DNA from: Acidobacteriota bacterium
GTDB taxonomy: Bacteria; Acidobacteriota; Blastocatellia; RBC074
Assembly: GCA_017991275.1 (NCBI GenBank)
Contig: JAGNMH010000141.1
Span: forward strand, 1 to 9,655
DNA: 9,655 bases
Direction: 5' to 3'
Shown here: piece after piece, positions 1-8,331 of the stretch
Numbering within the stretch: position 1 is the stretch's first letter
Layout of the letters: every line of letters starts with the position of its first letter
The notes under the pieces: generated by a model
Databases searched by the model: none
Seen by the model: the letters and a program-made list of their open reading frames with translations, nothing else
Told to the model about the DNA's origin: nothing
Program-made: the position numbers and the translations under genes

Positions 1-906
1 CTGCAATTCATAGGCGTCTGCGACGGCAATATGGAAGAAGGCAATCTGCGTTGCGACGCCAACGTTTCAGTTCGTCCCACTGGTCAGGAAAAGCTGGGAA
101 CTCGCGCCGAAATCAAAAACGTCAACTCGCTGCGGTTTTTGCAGAAAGCGATTGATTACGAGATTGATCGCCAGATCGCTTTGATCGAAGCCGGCGGCAC
201 GATGGTTCAAGAAACTCGGCTGTGGAATGAAAAGGACAACAAAACCTACACGATGCGCTCGAAGGAAGACGCGCACGATTACCGTTACTTTCCCGACCCG
301 GATTTGCCTGTGTTGGAAGTCAGCGCCGAATGGATCGAGCTGCTGAAAGCCGAATTGCCTGAATTGCCCGAAGCCAGACGGCAAAGGTTTATGCGCGATT
401 ACGAATTAAACGCCGACGAATCTTTCACGCTGACCGGCGAACGCGCTCTGGCCGATTACTTTGAAGCTACGATCAAAGCGTCGGGCAACAACCGCGCGGC
501 GGCAAACTGGATTCTGTCCGAACTGCTGCGCGAACTGCGAAACTCCGAAACTGAAATCACCGACTGCAAAATCAAAGCCGAGGATTTGGGCGCGATGATT
601 AGGCTGATTGACGACAAAACGATCTCAGGCAAAATTGCCAAAGACGTTTTTGCCGATATGTTTGCCACAGGCAAAGCTCCGGCGGACATCGTCAAAGAAA
701 AAGGCCTGGTGCAAATCACAGACACTTCGGCGATTGAAAAAGTCGTTGACGAAGTAATCGCCGCAAATCCAAAAGAAACCGAAAGTTACCGTGCCGGTAA
801 AACTGCGTTGATGGGATTTTTCGTAGGTCAGGTGATGAAAGCCTCCGGCGGCAAAGCCAATCCGAAGGCAGTCAATGAAATCTTGAAAGCTAAACTTGAA
901 ATATAA
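1..906 (+). CDS. gatB: Aspartyl/glutamyl-tRNA(Asn/Gln) amidotransferase subunit B, 3' part
   Basis: GatB is the tRNA-binding subunit of the cytoplasmic GatCAB complex. The complex converts Glu-tRNA(Gln), and often Asp-tRNA(Asn), to the correctly charged Gln- or Asn-tRNA, using ammonia from glutamine. The reading frame is open from base 1, and 301 codons are present of a family length near 480, so the N-terminal third lies outside the window. Conserved GatB blocks are easy to read: DGNMEEGNLRCDANVSVRP at about codons 8-26, GTRAEIKNVNSLRFLQKA soon after, then MRSKEDAHDYRYFPDPDLP. The last ~150 codons form the helical tail with the YqeY-like domain, ending in the typical GQVMKASGGKANPKAVNEIL. 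The stop is TAA at 904-906. The ATG at 31-33 is internal and not a start. No gatA or gatC lies downstream. Identification is firm. Confidence 0.97.
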   Translation: MQFIGVCDGNMEEGNLRCDANVSVRPTGQEKLGTRAEIKNVNSLRFLQKAIDYEIDRQIALIEAGGTMVQETRLWNEKDNKTYTMRSKEDAHDYRYFPDPDLPVLEVSAEWIELLKAELPELPEARRQRFMRDYELNADESFTLTGERALADYFEATIKASGNNRAAANWILSELLRELRNSETEITDCKIKAEDLGAMIRLIDDKTISGKIAKDVFADMFATGKAPADIVKEKGLVQITDTSAIEKVVDEVIAANPKETESYRAGKTALMGFFVGQVMKASGGKANPKAVNEILKAKLEI

Positions 907-990
907 AAATTCAGACAGGATTTGCAGCATGAGCAGTATTTGGAAGAAATCTGAGTTCTGTAAATCTTGTCTATTTCTGGAATGGAGATT

Positions 991-1548
991 ATGAAACTTA
1001 TCCGAATTTTGGTTGTGTTGGCTTTGGCGCTTGTCGCCGGTTCTTGTTCAAAGGGCAGTGGCGGCGGAGTCGCGGTGATTGATACCGATTACGGCCAAAT
1101 CAAGATCAAGCTTGATGGCGAAACCGCTCCGAAACACGTTGAGAATTTCAAGAAGCTGGCGCGCGAAGGTTTTTACGACGGCCTGGCTTTTCATCGCGCA
1201 GTGCCAAACCTGTTGATTCAGGGCGGCGACCCGAATACCAGAACGGACGACCGTGAAAGTTGGGGGATTGGCGCTCCCGGTCAACCGACCGTACCCGCCG
1301 AATTCAGTCAGAAGCCTTTCAAAAAAGGCGTGCTCGGCGCGGCTCGGCGCGGAAATGACGTGAACAGCGCAACCAGTCAGTTTTTCGTTTGCCTGCGCGA
1401 TTTTCCTCAATGGAATGGTCAGTACACCGTGTTCGGTGAAGTTATTGAAGGCATAGATGTTGTAGATAAAATTGCCACTCAACCCAGCGATCAAAGGCAA
1501 TTATTGGTCAACAAAGTTGTGATGAAAAAAGTCACTATTCAGGACTGA
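991..1548 (+). CDS. Cyclophilin-type peptidyl-prolyl cis-trans isomerase, predicted lipoprotein
   Basis: A single-domain cyclophilin that should catalyse cis-trans isomerisation of proline peptide bonds in exported proteins. From the ATG at 991 the product is 185 residues. Residues 1-18 form a signal peptide (two basic residues, then a hydrophobic core) ending in AGSC, with Cys19 as the likely lipidated residue. A short Gly/Ser linker follows, then the cyclophilin fold from about residue 27. Motifs are FHR (Arg69, the catalytic arginine equivalent), LLIQGGDP (Gln77), NSATSQFFV, and GQYTVFGEV. The usual hydrophobic pair before the QGG motif (Phe-Met in human CypA) is Leu-Leu here, and the CypA Trp121 position appears to be Gln. 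The 991 start is preferred over in-frame TTG 967 or ATG 982 because it gives a clean lipoprotein signal, with GGAG at 984-987, although the spacing is short (3 bases). It lies 84 bases after gatB. No clear promoter was found. Confidence 0.93.
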   Translation: MKLIRILVVLALALVAGSCSKGSGGGVAVIDTDYGQIKIKLDGETAPKHVENFKKLAREGFYDGLAFHRAVPNLLIQGGDPNTRTDDRESWGIGAPGQPTVPAEFSQKPFKKGVLGAARRGNDVNSATSQFFVCLRDFPQWNGQYTVFGEVIEGIDVVDKIATQPSDQRQLLVNKVVMKKVTIQD

Positions 1549-1560
1549 CATTAAATGATG

Positions 1561-1617
1561 AAGTCGGAAGAGTGAATGATGAATTGAAGCACAACCGATT
1601 CATCATCCTTCCGACTT
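1561..1617. repeat. Imperfect inverted repeat / long hairpin after the cyclophilin gene
   Basis: Bases 1561-1570 (AAGTCGGAAG) pair exactly with 1608-1617. Bases 1576-1584 (ATGATGAAT) pair exactly with 1598-1606, with two further pairs (one G-T) inside. A 5-against-1 base bulge separates the two stems and the loop is about 9 bases, so roughly 21 pairs form in total. The 5' arm also contains a direct repeat, AATGATGAA at 1554-1562 and 1575-1583. No T-tract follows on either strand, so this is not a classic intrinsic terminator. It may be a factor-dependent 3' end, an mRNA-stabilising hairpin, or a dispersed REP-like palindrome. The rest of the 181-base gap shows only a small stem (TCAGTT 1651-1656 with AACTGA 1662-1667). 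Confidence 0.7.
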
Positions 1618-1729
1618 CCGATTTCAGCAAAGTTTCCCGCCAGTGCATATTCAGTTCACGAAACTGAGCCGAACTTTCCCGGGTTCGCAGCCGTAGTTTC
1701 ATCTTCGCAACAAGTCTTGAGGAACATTT

Positions 1730-2962
<1,233 letters not shown>

Positions 2963-2981
2963 TTTAATAGCGAGGGTATCT

Positions 2982-4244
<1,263 letters not shown>

Positions 4245-4258
4245 CGCTCGGCATCGGC

Positions 4259-4264
4259 TATAAT
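4259..4264 (+). promoter_or_regulatory. Candidate -10 element upstream of the DUF2062 gene
   Basis: TATAAT, a perfect match to the housekeeping sigma -10 consensus, sits 14 bases after the permease stop. The best -35 at 18-bp spacing is TTACGA (4235-4240), only 3 of 6 matches and inside the permease coding end. If used, transcription would start near 4271, inside the 19-bp tandem duplication, leaving a leader of about 40 bases. This would make the DUF2062 gene and its follower a separate transcription unit from the permeases. Confidence 0.45.
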
Positions 4265-4266
4265 CC

Positions 4267-4304
4267 GCCCGTCTAAATTTCCACTGCCCGTCTAAATTTC
4301 CACT
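4267..4304. repeat. Perfect 19-bp tandem duplication
   Basis: GCCCGTCTAAATTTCCACT occurs at 4267-4285 and again, without a gap, at 4286-4304; the base after each unit is also G. It lies between the TATAAT element and the DUF2062 start codon, so it lengthens the leader rather than the protein. It looks like a recent slippage duplication. It could also be a paired binding site, but the unit has no inner symmetry. Confidence 0.95.
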
Positions 4305-4311
4305 GAAAGTT

Positions 4312-4806
4312 ATGTTGAGACGCGCGTTCAGAAATTTGCTCAATCTTGAAGAACCGCCTGAACGCACGGCGCTGGCATTTGCCGTCGGGACTTTCATTGC
4401 CTTCACTCCGCTGTTGGGATTGCAGATGGTTATCGCCGGACTGTTGTTATTGGTCTGGCGATTGAACAAGGTGGCGGTCTTTACAGGGCTTTTCATTACC
4501 AACCCCTGGACATTCGCTCCGGTGATCGCGGCTTCGTGGGGAATAGGGCGATTGATTGTCGGTTCGCCACGGATTGAGTTGCCGCCGGTGACGATCGGCG
4601 CCCTGGCTACTCTGGGGTTCTGGCAATCGCTAGCCTCGCAATGGCAGCAACTGTTGCCGTATGCCATTGGCGCAATGATACTGGCGGTCATCAGTTCGCT
4701 GATTGCTTACCCGCTGATGCTTTTCGCGCTGCGGGCTTATCGCCACAAATTTCCAAAAGACACTTTGCCGGAAGCTGTCAAGCTTCGGGCTGAATCCATA
4801 GATTGA
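4312..4806 (+). CDS. DUF2062 family small membrane protein
   Basis: A 164-residue integral membrane protein whose biochemical function is not established. Features of the DUF2062 family: a short amphipathic N-terminus with EPPER (14-18), a first hydrophobic segment about 20-48 containing FTPLLGLQ (31-38), a conserved Asn52 before the second segment, and the signature NPWTFAP (64-70). An extracytoplasmic or re-entrant stretch follows to about 115, then a last membrane segment at about 116-140 and a basic tail. The chosen start, ATG 4312, gives the usual family N-terminus, but the upstream site is poor (GAAAG at 4305-4309, only two bases away), so translation may be weak. The stop is 18 bases before the best start of the next gene, suggesting an operon with it. 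Some DUF2062 proteins are fused to glycosyltransferases; there is no such fusion here. Confidence 0.85.
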   Translation: MLRRAFRNLLNLEEPPERTALAFAVGTFIAFTPLLGLQMVIAGLLLLVWRLNKVAVFTGLFITNPWTFAPVIAASWGIGRLIVGSPRIELPPVTIGALATLGFWQSLASQWQQLLPYAIGAMILAVISSLIAYPLMLFALRAYRHKFPKDTLPEAVKLRAESID

Positions 4807-4824
4807 ACGGAATTGACCTTGAAG

Positions 4825-6708
4825 ATGAAAAAAACTCTTTCACTTATTCAAACGTCGGCTTTGATTTTCTCGCTGACTGCAAATATTTTTTCACAGCAAC
4901 CGGCGCAACAGGCTCCCAAACAGGATTCTCAGCCGAAAGCCACGACACAGGTTCCGCAGATTGACCGGCGTAAAGTCCCGCTGGCTCAGCGCCCGAATCT
5001 TTCGCTCGATGATGTCAACACGGTGATAGGCGCCGACAAACGAGTGATCGTGATGATGGCTGCGCTGAATGTCGCCGGGTACGATTACGAATCCGGTGGC
5101 CGTCAGGTAACACCATTGCGCCAGCAGATGCGTGAGGATTTGAAAAATACTCCGCCGGATGTTGTTCGCAAACTCCGGGATTATTTTCTGGCACACCGCA
5201 AAGGGGCGAACGATGCAGCAGCAGTTGCGCCTTATCTGAGCCTGGCTCTTTCTTTGCACGAACCGCCCGCATTCACGATTGACGTTCCGGCTGATCGTTT
5301 GCCTGATGACGTAAAAGAGATTGTTGGTTTTGCGCTGATTGTCGAAGAGTTTTACCAGAAGACAAGCTTTTCCAGATTGTTGCCGAAATACGTCGAGGCT
5401 CATCTGAAGGTCGCTGAGACTTACCCACAAGCTGCCGGTTTGGCTTTGGGCACTGTGCTGACTTATCTGCACACAGAGCCGGTTTTGGAATTACCGCCGC
5501 TGTTCAACATACGCAGCACGGCTACGGCAACCAAACCAGACAAGAAATCAGATAAGAAGTCGGACAAGAAAGACTCTGGCAAGTCGGACAAGAAAGCCGA
5601 CGCCAATACAGAAGCTCCGCAAGTAATAAGCGTACCGGAATCTTCAAACCGCATTCGGCAGTTTGTTATTATTCCAGATTTGTTCAACGCCTCGAATGCG
5701 GCGAACCTGCGCGTAGTCCGCGACACTTACTTTTTGTTGCTGGGGCCAAGCGCCGCGCCAAGCATTGAAGCTATGCGCCGTTCATTCCTTAGCTTTGTGC
5801 TCGACCCATTGATTGAACGCCAGATCAAAGAAGTCGCGGCCATTCGCGTGAACCTGAGAAAGTTGATGGAAACTCGCGGCGACAGGCTTGACCGTGATTA
5901 TGCCGAACGCAGCGCCTATTATTTGATTACTGATTCGCTGGTTCAGGCGACTGACGCTCGAATGGATGTACTGGGAATGGCGGCTCGCAGAGTTTCACCG
6001 GAAGACGAGGCCATCTACCAACTCAGTTTGGGTTATGAACGCGGAGCCGTTCTGGTTTATCACTTTTACGAACAGATGAAGGCCTTTGAACCAGTCGGCG
6101 TCAACGTGCGGGATTACATTTCTTCCATGCTGTCGAACATAGATTTCGAGCGTGAAACCGGCAGGTTGAAAGAATACGAACAGCGTCTGGCGCGTTACAA
6201 ACAATTTCGCACAGAAGCGACACTAGCTCCGGCTCCGACTATGGCAATCGCAAACGCCGACGAAAAACTGGTGGCGAGAATCGTCGAAGCCGACAACATG
6301 ATTAAGAATCGCAAGTACGATGACGCAAAAGCTGTACTTGACGCTGCGCTGAAGGAAAAGCCGGATAATGCCCGCGTTCTGTTTGGGTTGGCGGAAGTCA
6401 CCAGCAAACAAGCCAGCACACTGGACGACAGCGACAGGGTCGAAGAAGCTCTGTACGCAGCGATTGATTTATACAAACGTGCGGCACAAGCCGCTTCGCC
6501 GGAATCGGAAAAATGGTTATCGCAACGCAGCTATGTCGCCGCCGGAAAGATTCTGGACTTCATTGCCGAAACCAATCCTGCGCTGGCTGAAAAGCTGATT
6601 GCTGAAGCTGCTATCGCTTACGATCTGGCGATCAAGATAGGCAAGGTTGAAGGTGGAGCTTACGAAGAGGCCGAGAAAGCAATCAGGCAGCGAGCGCAGA
6701 AGAAATAG
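4825..6708 (+). CDS. Secreted protein of unknown function with Lys/Asp linker and C-terminal TPR-like repeat
   Basis: No family recognised over most of the length. From ATG 4825 the product is 627 residues. It begins with a typical signal peptide (MKK, hydrophobic core, probable cleavage before Gln-Gln at about residue 24), then a Gln/Pro/Lys-rich low-complexity stretch to about 50. A mostly helical domain runs to about 230. Residues 237-257 are a repeated K-S-D-K-K linker. A second helical domain (about 265-470) follows, then a TPR-like helix pair at about 480-520 (NRKYDDAKAVLDAALKEKPDN) and a further Ala-rich helical tail. The protein should be periplasmic or surface-exposed; TPR-like repeats suggest a protein-binding or scaffold role, which is inference. 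In-frame TTG codons at 4813 and 4819 are alternative starts. GGAA at 4809-4812 sits 12 bases before the ATG and 6 before TTG 4819, so the start is uncertain by a few residues. It is probably cotranscribed with the DUF2062 gene and ends before a strong terminator. Confidence 0.85.
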   Translation: MKKTLSLIQTSALIFSLTANIFSQQPAQQAPKQDSQPKATTQVPQIDRRKVPLAQRPNLSLDDVNTVIGADKRVIVMMAALNVAGYDYESGGRQVTPLRQQMREDLKNTPPDVVRKLRDYFLAHRKGANDAAAVAPYLSLALSLHEPPAFTIDVPADRLPDDVKEIVGFALIVEEFYQKTSFSRLLPKYVEAHLKVAETYPQAAGLALGTVLTYLHTEPVLELPPLFNIRSTATATKPDKKSDKKSDKKDSGKSDKKADANTEAPQVISVPESSNRIRQFVIIPDLFNASNAANLRVVRDTYFLLLGPSAAPSIEAMRRSFLSFVLDPLIERQIKEVAAIRVNLRKLMETRGDRLDRDYAERSAYYLITDSLVQATDARMDVLGMAARRVSPEDEAIYQLSLGYERGAVLVYHFYEQMKAFEPVGVNVRDYISSMLSNIDFERETGRLKEYEQRLARYKQFRTEATLAPAPTMAIANADEKLVARIVEADNMIKNRKYDDAKAVLDAALKEKPDNARVLFGLAEVTSKQASTLDDSDRVEEALYAAIDLYKRAAQAASPESEKWLSQRSYVAAGKILDFIAETNPALAEKLIAEAAIAYDLAIKIGKVEGGAYEEAEKAIRQRAQKK

Positions 6709-6712
6709 CGAT

Positions 6713-6740
6713 TCGGCAGGCTTAACTCGGCAGGCTTAAC
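6713..6740. repeat. Perfect 14-bp tandem duplication
   Basis: TCGGCAGGCTTAAC occurs at 6713-6726 and immediately again at 6727-6740, between the stop at 6708 and the terminator hairpin. It lies in an untranslated tail and is most simply a slippage duplication. It is the second such exact duplication in the window, after the one at 4267. Confidence 0.95.
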
Positions 6741-6763
6741 ATTGAATTGCCTGGCTAAAAAGC

Positions 6764-6806
6764 AAAAGGGAGAGGCGGACTTAAATCCATCTCTCCCTTT
6801 TTGTTT
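6764..6806. terminator. Bidirectional intrinsic terminator between convergent genes
   Basis: AAAAGGGAGAG (6764-6774) pairs perfectly over 11 bases with CTCTCCCTTTT (6791-6801), loop of 16 bases. On the plus strand the stem runs into TTTTTGTTTT (6797-6806). On the minus strand the same stem is followed by the complement of the A-rich 6754-6763, read as GCTTTTTAG. It therefore can end both the plus-strand gene finishing at 6708 and the minus-strand gene finishing at 6822. Confidence 0.92.
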
Positions 6807-6821
6807 TCCCGGCTTGGTGGG

Positions 6822-7598
6822 TTACGGAATGCGGATGCACTCAGGAAGAGGCGGCATCATCATTGTTGGAGCAGGTAGCGCATATTGTTCCGGTTCGGAA
6901 TAAAAGGTTTCTTCCTCCGGGCCAATAAGGCTTTCAAAAGGCGCTTCGACAACTTCGGTTTTAGTCACGCCAGCGTCGCGGCACAGCGAAGTTATAACCG
7001 CAGGTTTTGAAATCAGCTCTAATTCAACTTTCAGACTGGGCAATCTGCTTCCATTTCGATTCATCGCGGGCATCATCTGAGCGATCAGCCCGGACTGATA
7101 AGCCATCAGCTTTGCAGGTGGAACCAGCGCAACGGCTTTGGGCGACCGGACTTCAGGCAGTTCAGCGATTTCGCTGGTCTTTGAACAACCTGAATCCTCG
7201 TCATGATTATCGTCGCGCTTAATCCGTCTGACAGGTCGCTTTTGAGCAGGCTTTCTGGAAGCGTCAGCCGGTTTCACATCTCTGATTTCGGCGTCTTCAT
7301 CAAGTTCGACCAAGTTTGCAAAGGCCACCAATTCAGACTTCAGTAAATCTGGTTTAGTCCAAATTGAAGGGGAATAGTCATTATCATAAGAATCAAACAG
7401 GCCTTTGCCATAAGCCTGAGCCAGATAATGAGCGTGTTGGATTCGTTCGGCCACGGCCACGGGCATAGCCAAGGAAAGCGAGCGAGCCGTTCCCAAGGCT
7501 TGTAGCGTGACATTGCCGAACGAAAAAGGTTTGATCGCATGCGCCGTGACGATCAGAGCGGCGACTAACATGATGCGGATAACAATTTTGCTGGCCAT
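6822..7598 (-). CDS. Predicted secreted protein of unknown function
   Basis: No family recognised. Read on the minus strand from ATG 7598 to TAA 6824-6822 it gives 258 residues. This start is chosen over an in-frame TTG at 7625 because GGAG (complement of 7605-7608) lies six bases upstream and the N-terminus then forms a clean signal peptide: MASK, a hydrophobic core, and an AHA cleavage site at about residue 21. The mature part has a mixed N-terminal segment, a strongly basic patch at about 115-128 (RKPAQKRPVRRIKR) followed at once by an acidic one (DDNHDED), then a Leu/Val/Pro-rich C-terminal half that ends in a Met/Pro-rich run. Cysteines are few (Cys138 and two more near the C-terminus). 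The charged middle looks disordered. It is transcribed toward the shared terminator, alone, from a promoter I could not place. Confidence 0.8.
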   Translation of the reverse strand: MASKIVIRIMLVAALIVTAHAIKPFSFGNVTLQALGTARSLSLAMPVAVAERIQHAHYLAQAYGKGLFDSYDNDYSPSIWTKPDLLKSELVAFANLVELDEDAEIRDVKPADASRKPAQKRPVRRIKRDDNHDEDSGCSKTSEIAELPEVRSPKAVALVPPAKLMAYQSGLIAQMMPAMNRNGSRLPSLKVELELISKPAVITSLCRDAGVTKTEVVEAPFESLIGPEEETFYSEPEQYALPAPTMMMPPLPECIRIP

Positions 7599-7804
7599 AA
7601 CGATCTCCGGCGTTTGTCTTGCCAATGGTTTGAAACAAGGTTGGCTATTTCAGTGCCTTGTTCCGCTAAAAATCTAACAGTAAGTCAGGTCCGATGGAGT
7701 TGGTGATCGAACCTGTTCAAAGGTTTCAACCAATCAAGCATCGCGAGCAAGATTTTTTGATACCTGTTACAACAGGCTGGGATTATGCGCCTGTCAGGTC
7801 AAGT

Positions 7805-7847
7805 AGTTGTTAATCAGTTGTAAATCGTTTGTAAAAACTTGCAATTC
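7805..7847. promoter_or_regulatory. 11-bp-phased direct repeats, candidate OmpR/PhoB-family binding site
   Basis: Cores TTGTTAA (7807-7813), TTGTAAA (7818-7824) and TTGTAAA (7829-7835) repeat with an exact 11-bp period; a weaker TTGCAAT follows at 7839-7845. On the minus strand they read TTTACAA, TTTACAA, TTAACAA. A 7-bp core plus 4-bp spacer is the arrangement bound head-to-tail by response regulators of the OmpR/PhoB family. The site lies about 207 bases upstream of the minus-strand gene start and about 30 bp upstream of a plus-strand promoter candidate, so it could serve either direction. No regulator gene is in the window. Confidence 0.5.
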
Positions 7848-7874
7848 AGACCAGTTCCGACTGGTGTAAGCTCA

Positions 7875-7903
7875 AAGACAAAAAGACTTTGCAAAAATAT
7901 ATT
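7875..7903 (+). promoter_or_regulatory. Candidate promoter for the first upstream RNA
   Basis: AAGACA (7875-7880, 4 of 6 to the -35 consensus) and TATATT (7898-7903, 5 of 6 to the -10) are separated by 17 bp. Predicted start near 7910. A small perfect hairpin with a TCCG loop (ACCAGT 7850-7855, ACTGGT 7860-7865) lies just upstream and could act as a DNA operator. The weak -35 together with the phased repeat upstream would suit an activator-dependent promoter. Confidence 0.4.
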
Positions 7904-7909
7904 TTCCTG

Positions 7910-8068
7910 TCTCTGGAGTTGATTACGTTTGGCTTGGTTTAATAGAGTGCAAAAAAGTTTAGCATTCTCCGGGCACACTGAACTGCCGTACGCTCGACCC
8001 CGCCATTGCGCGTCACAAGTCTGACGCTTTCCATCACTGACGCCTAGTCAGTCAGGAAAGCGTTTTTT
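7910..8068 (+). ncRNA. Candidate structured RNA of about 160 nt (small RNA or terminated leader)
   Basis: The span from the predicted start near 7910 to the T-tract at 8068 contains no useful open frame but several stems. AGAGTGC 7944-7950 pairs with GCATTCT 7962-7968 (one G-T pair). GGCA 7972-7975 pairs with TGCC 7984-7987. GCGTCA 8010-8015 pairs with TGACGC 8022-8027. The terminator hairpin is at 8024-8063. It matches no RNA family that I recognise; I looked for 6S, SRP RNA, RNase P and tmRNA signatures and did not find them. It may be an independent small RNA or the prematurely ended leader of the acyl-AMP ligase gene. Confidence 0.35.
8024..8068 (+). terminator. Intrinsic terminator within the intergenic region
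   Basis: ACGCTTTCC (8024-8032) pairs with GGAAAGCGT (8055-8063). Inside it, ACTGAC (8036-8041) pairs with GTCAGT (8047-8052), with a 3-by-2 internal loop and a five-base loop. Six T residues follow at 8063-8068, the first lying in the stem. It has no plus-strand protein gene to terminate, since the last one ended at 6708 with its own terminator. This implies an RNA transcript starting in between. The 5' arm overlaps a competing hairpin (8010-8027). Confidence 0.8.
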
Positions 8069-8138
8069 AACGACTACCAACCGGCTAGCTCCTTTATCGC
8101 CATAAGCTCAAACTTTCCGCAACACAGATTCCAAGTAA

Positions 8139-8167
8139 TTGACTGGTCAAAATTACAAAAGTAGAAT
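8139..8167 (+). promoter_or_regulatory. Near-consensus sigma-70-type promoter
   Basis: TTGACT (8139-8144) and TAGAAT (8162-8167) each match the consensus at 5 of 6 bases and are separated by exactly 17 bp. It is the best promoter in the window. The predicted start is near 8174, about 272 bases before the acyl-AMP ligase ATG. The -35 lies inside an inverted repeat, TTGAC-TG-GTCAA (8139-8150), which could be a repressor operator. Confidence 0.6.
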
Positions 8168-8173
8168 TCAGAA

Positions 8174-8273
8174 AGGTTTAGATAAATCAATTTTCAGTTT
8201 ACTATGAGGACCTGCCGTAGAGGTTTGAAGATCGGAGCAGATTGACAAAGCTCTGCGTCCTCTATGATTTTTT
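8174..8273 (+). ncRNA. Candidate ~100-nt RNA or attenuated leader of the acyl-AMP ligase gene
   Basis: Defined by the promoter at 8139-8167 and a terminator-like fold ending in six T (8268-8273). Pairing options compete. GAGGAC (8206-8211) and GTAGAGG (8217-8223) can both pair with 8257-8265 (GTCCTC or CCTCTAT, the latter with one G-T). GGAGCAGA (8234-8241) pairs with 8252-8260 with one bulged G. Such overlap is what a conditional terminator would show, but short stems also arise by chance. It matches no family I recognise. A short independent small RNA and a leader read through into the downstream gene are both possible. Confidence 0.4.
8206..8273 (+). terminator. Second intergenic terminator-like structure
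   Basis: The 3' arm CCTCTAT (8259-8265) pairs with GTAGAGG (8217-8223) and encloses an inner stem, GCAGA 8237-8241 with TCTGC 8252-8256. Two bases later come six T residues (8268-8273). The long span between outer arms makes it weaker than the one at 8024. The alternative outer arm GAGGAC at 8206-8211 can displace it. Confidence 0.5.
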
Positions 8274-8331
8274 CCTGCAACACACTGTAAACCGTTTTTT
8301 TCATACTTATTTAGATACCAATATCTCTGTA

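Noticed and set aside
940..966. Promoter for the cyclophilin gene (TTGGAA with TAAATC)
   Set aside because: Spacing is only 15 bp and both hexamers are weak; read-through from gatB is as likely.
7970..8068. tRNA, tmRNA, SRP RNA or 6S RNA gene in the intergenic region
   Set aside because: None of the defining conserved segments (TpsiC-arm sequence, SRP Alu/GNRA motifs, 6S open-bubble layout) could be found by eye.
8204..8245. 13-codon frame (MRTCRRGLKIGAD) inside the second terminator region, as a possible leader peptide
   Set aside because: No Shine-Dalgarno sequence upstream and only a modest Arg content (four of 13, three within the first six residues); kept as a weak possibility only.
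8295..8301. Run of seven T as a third terminator
   Set aside because: No stable hairpin directly precedes it.
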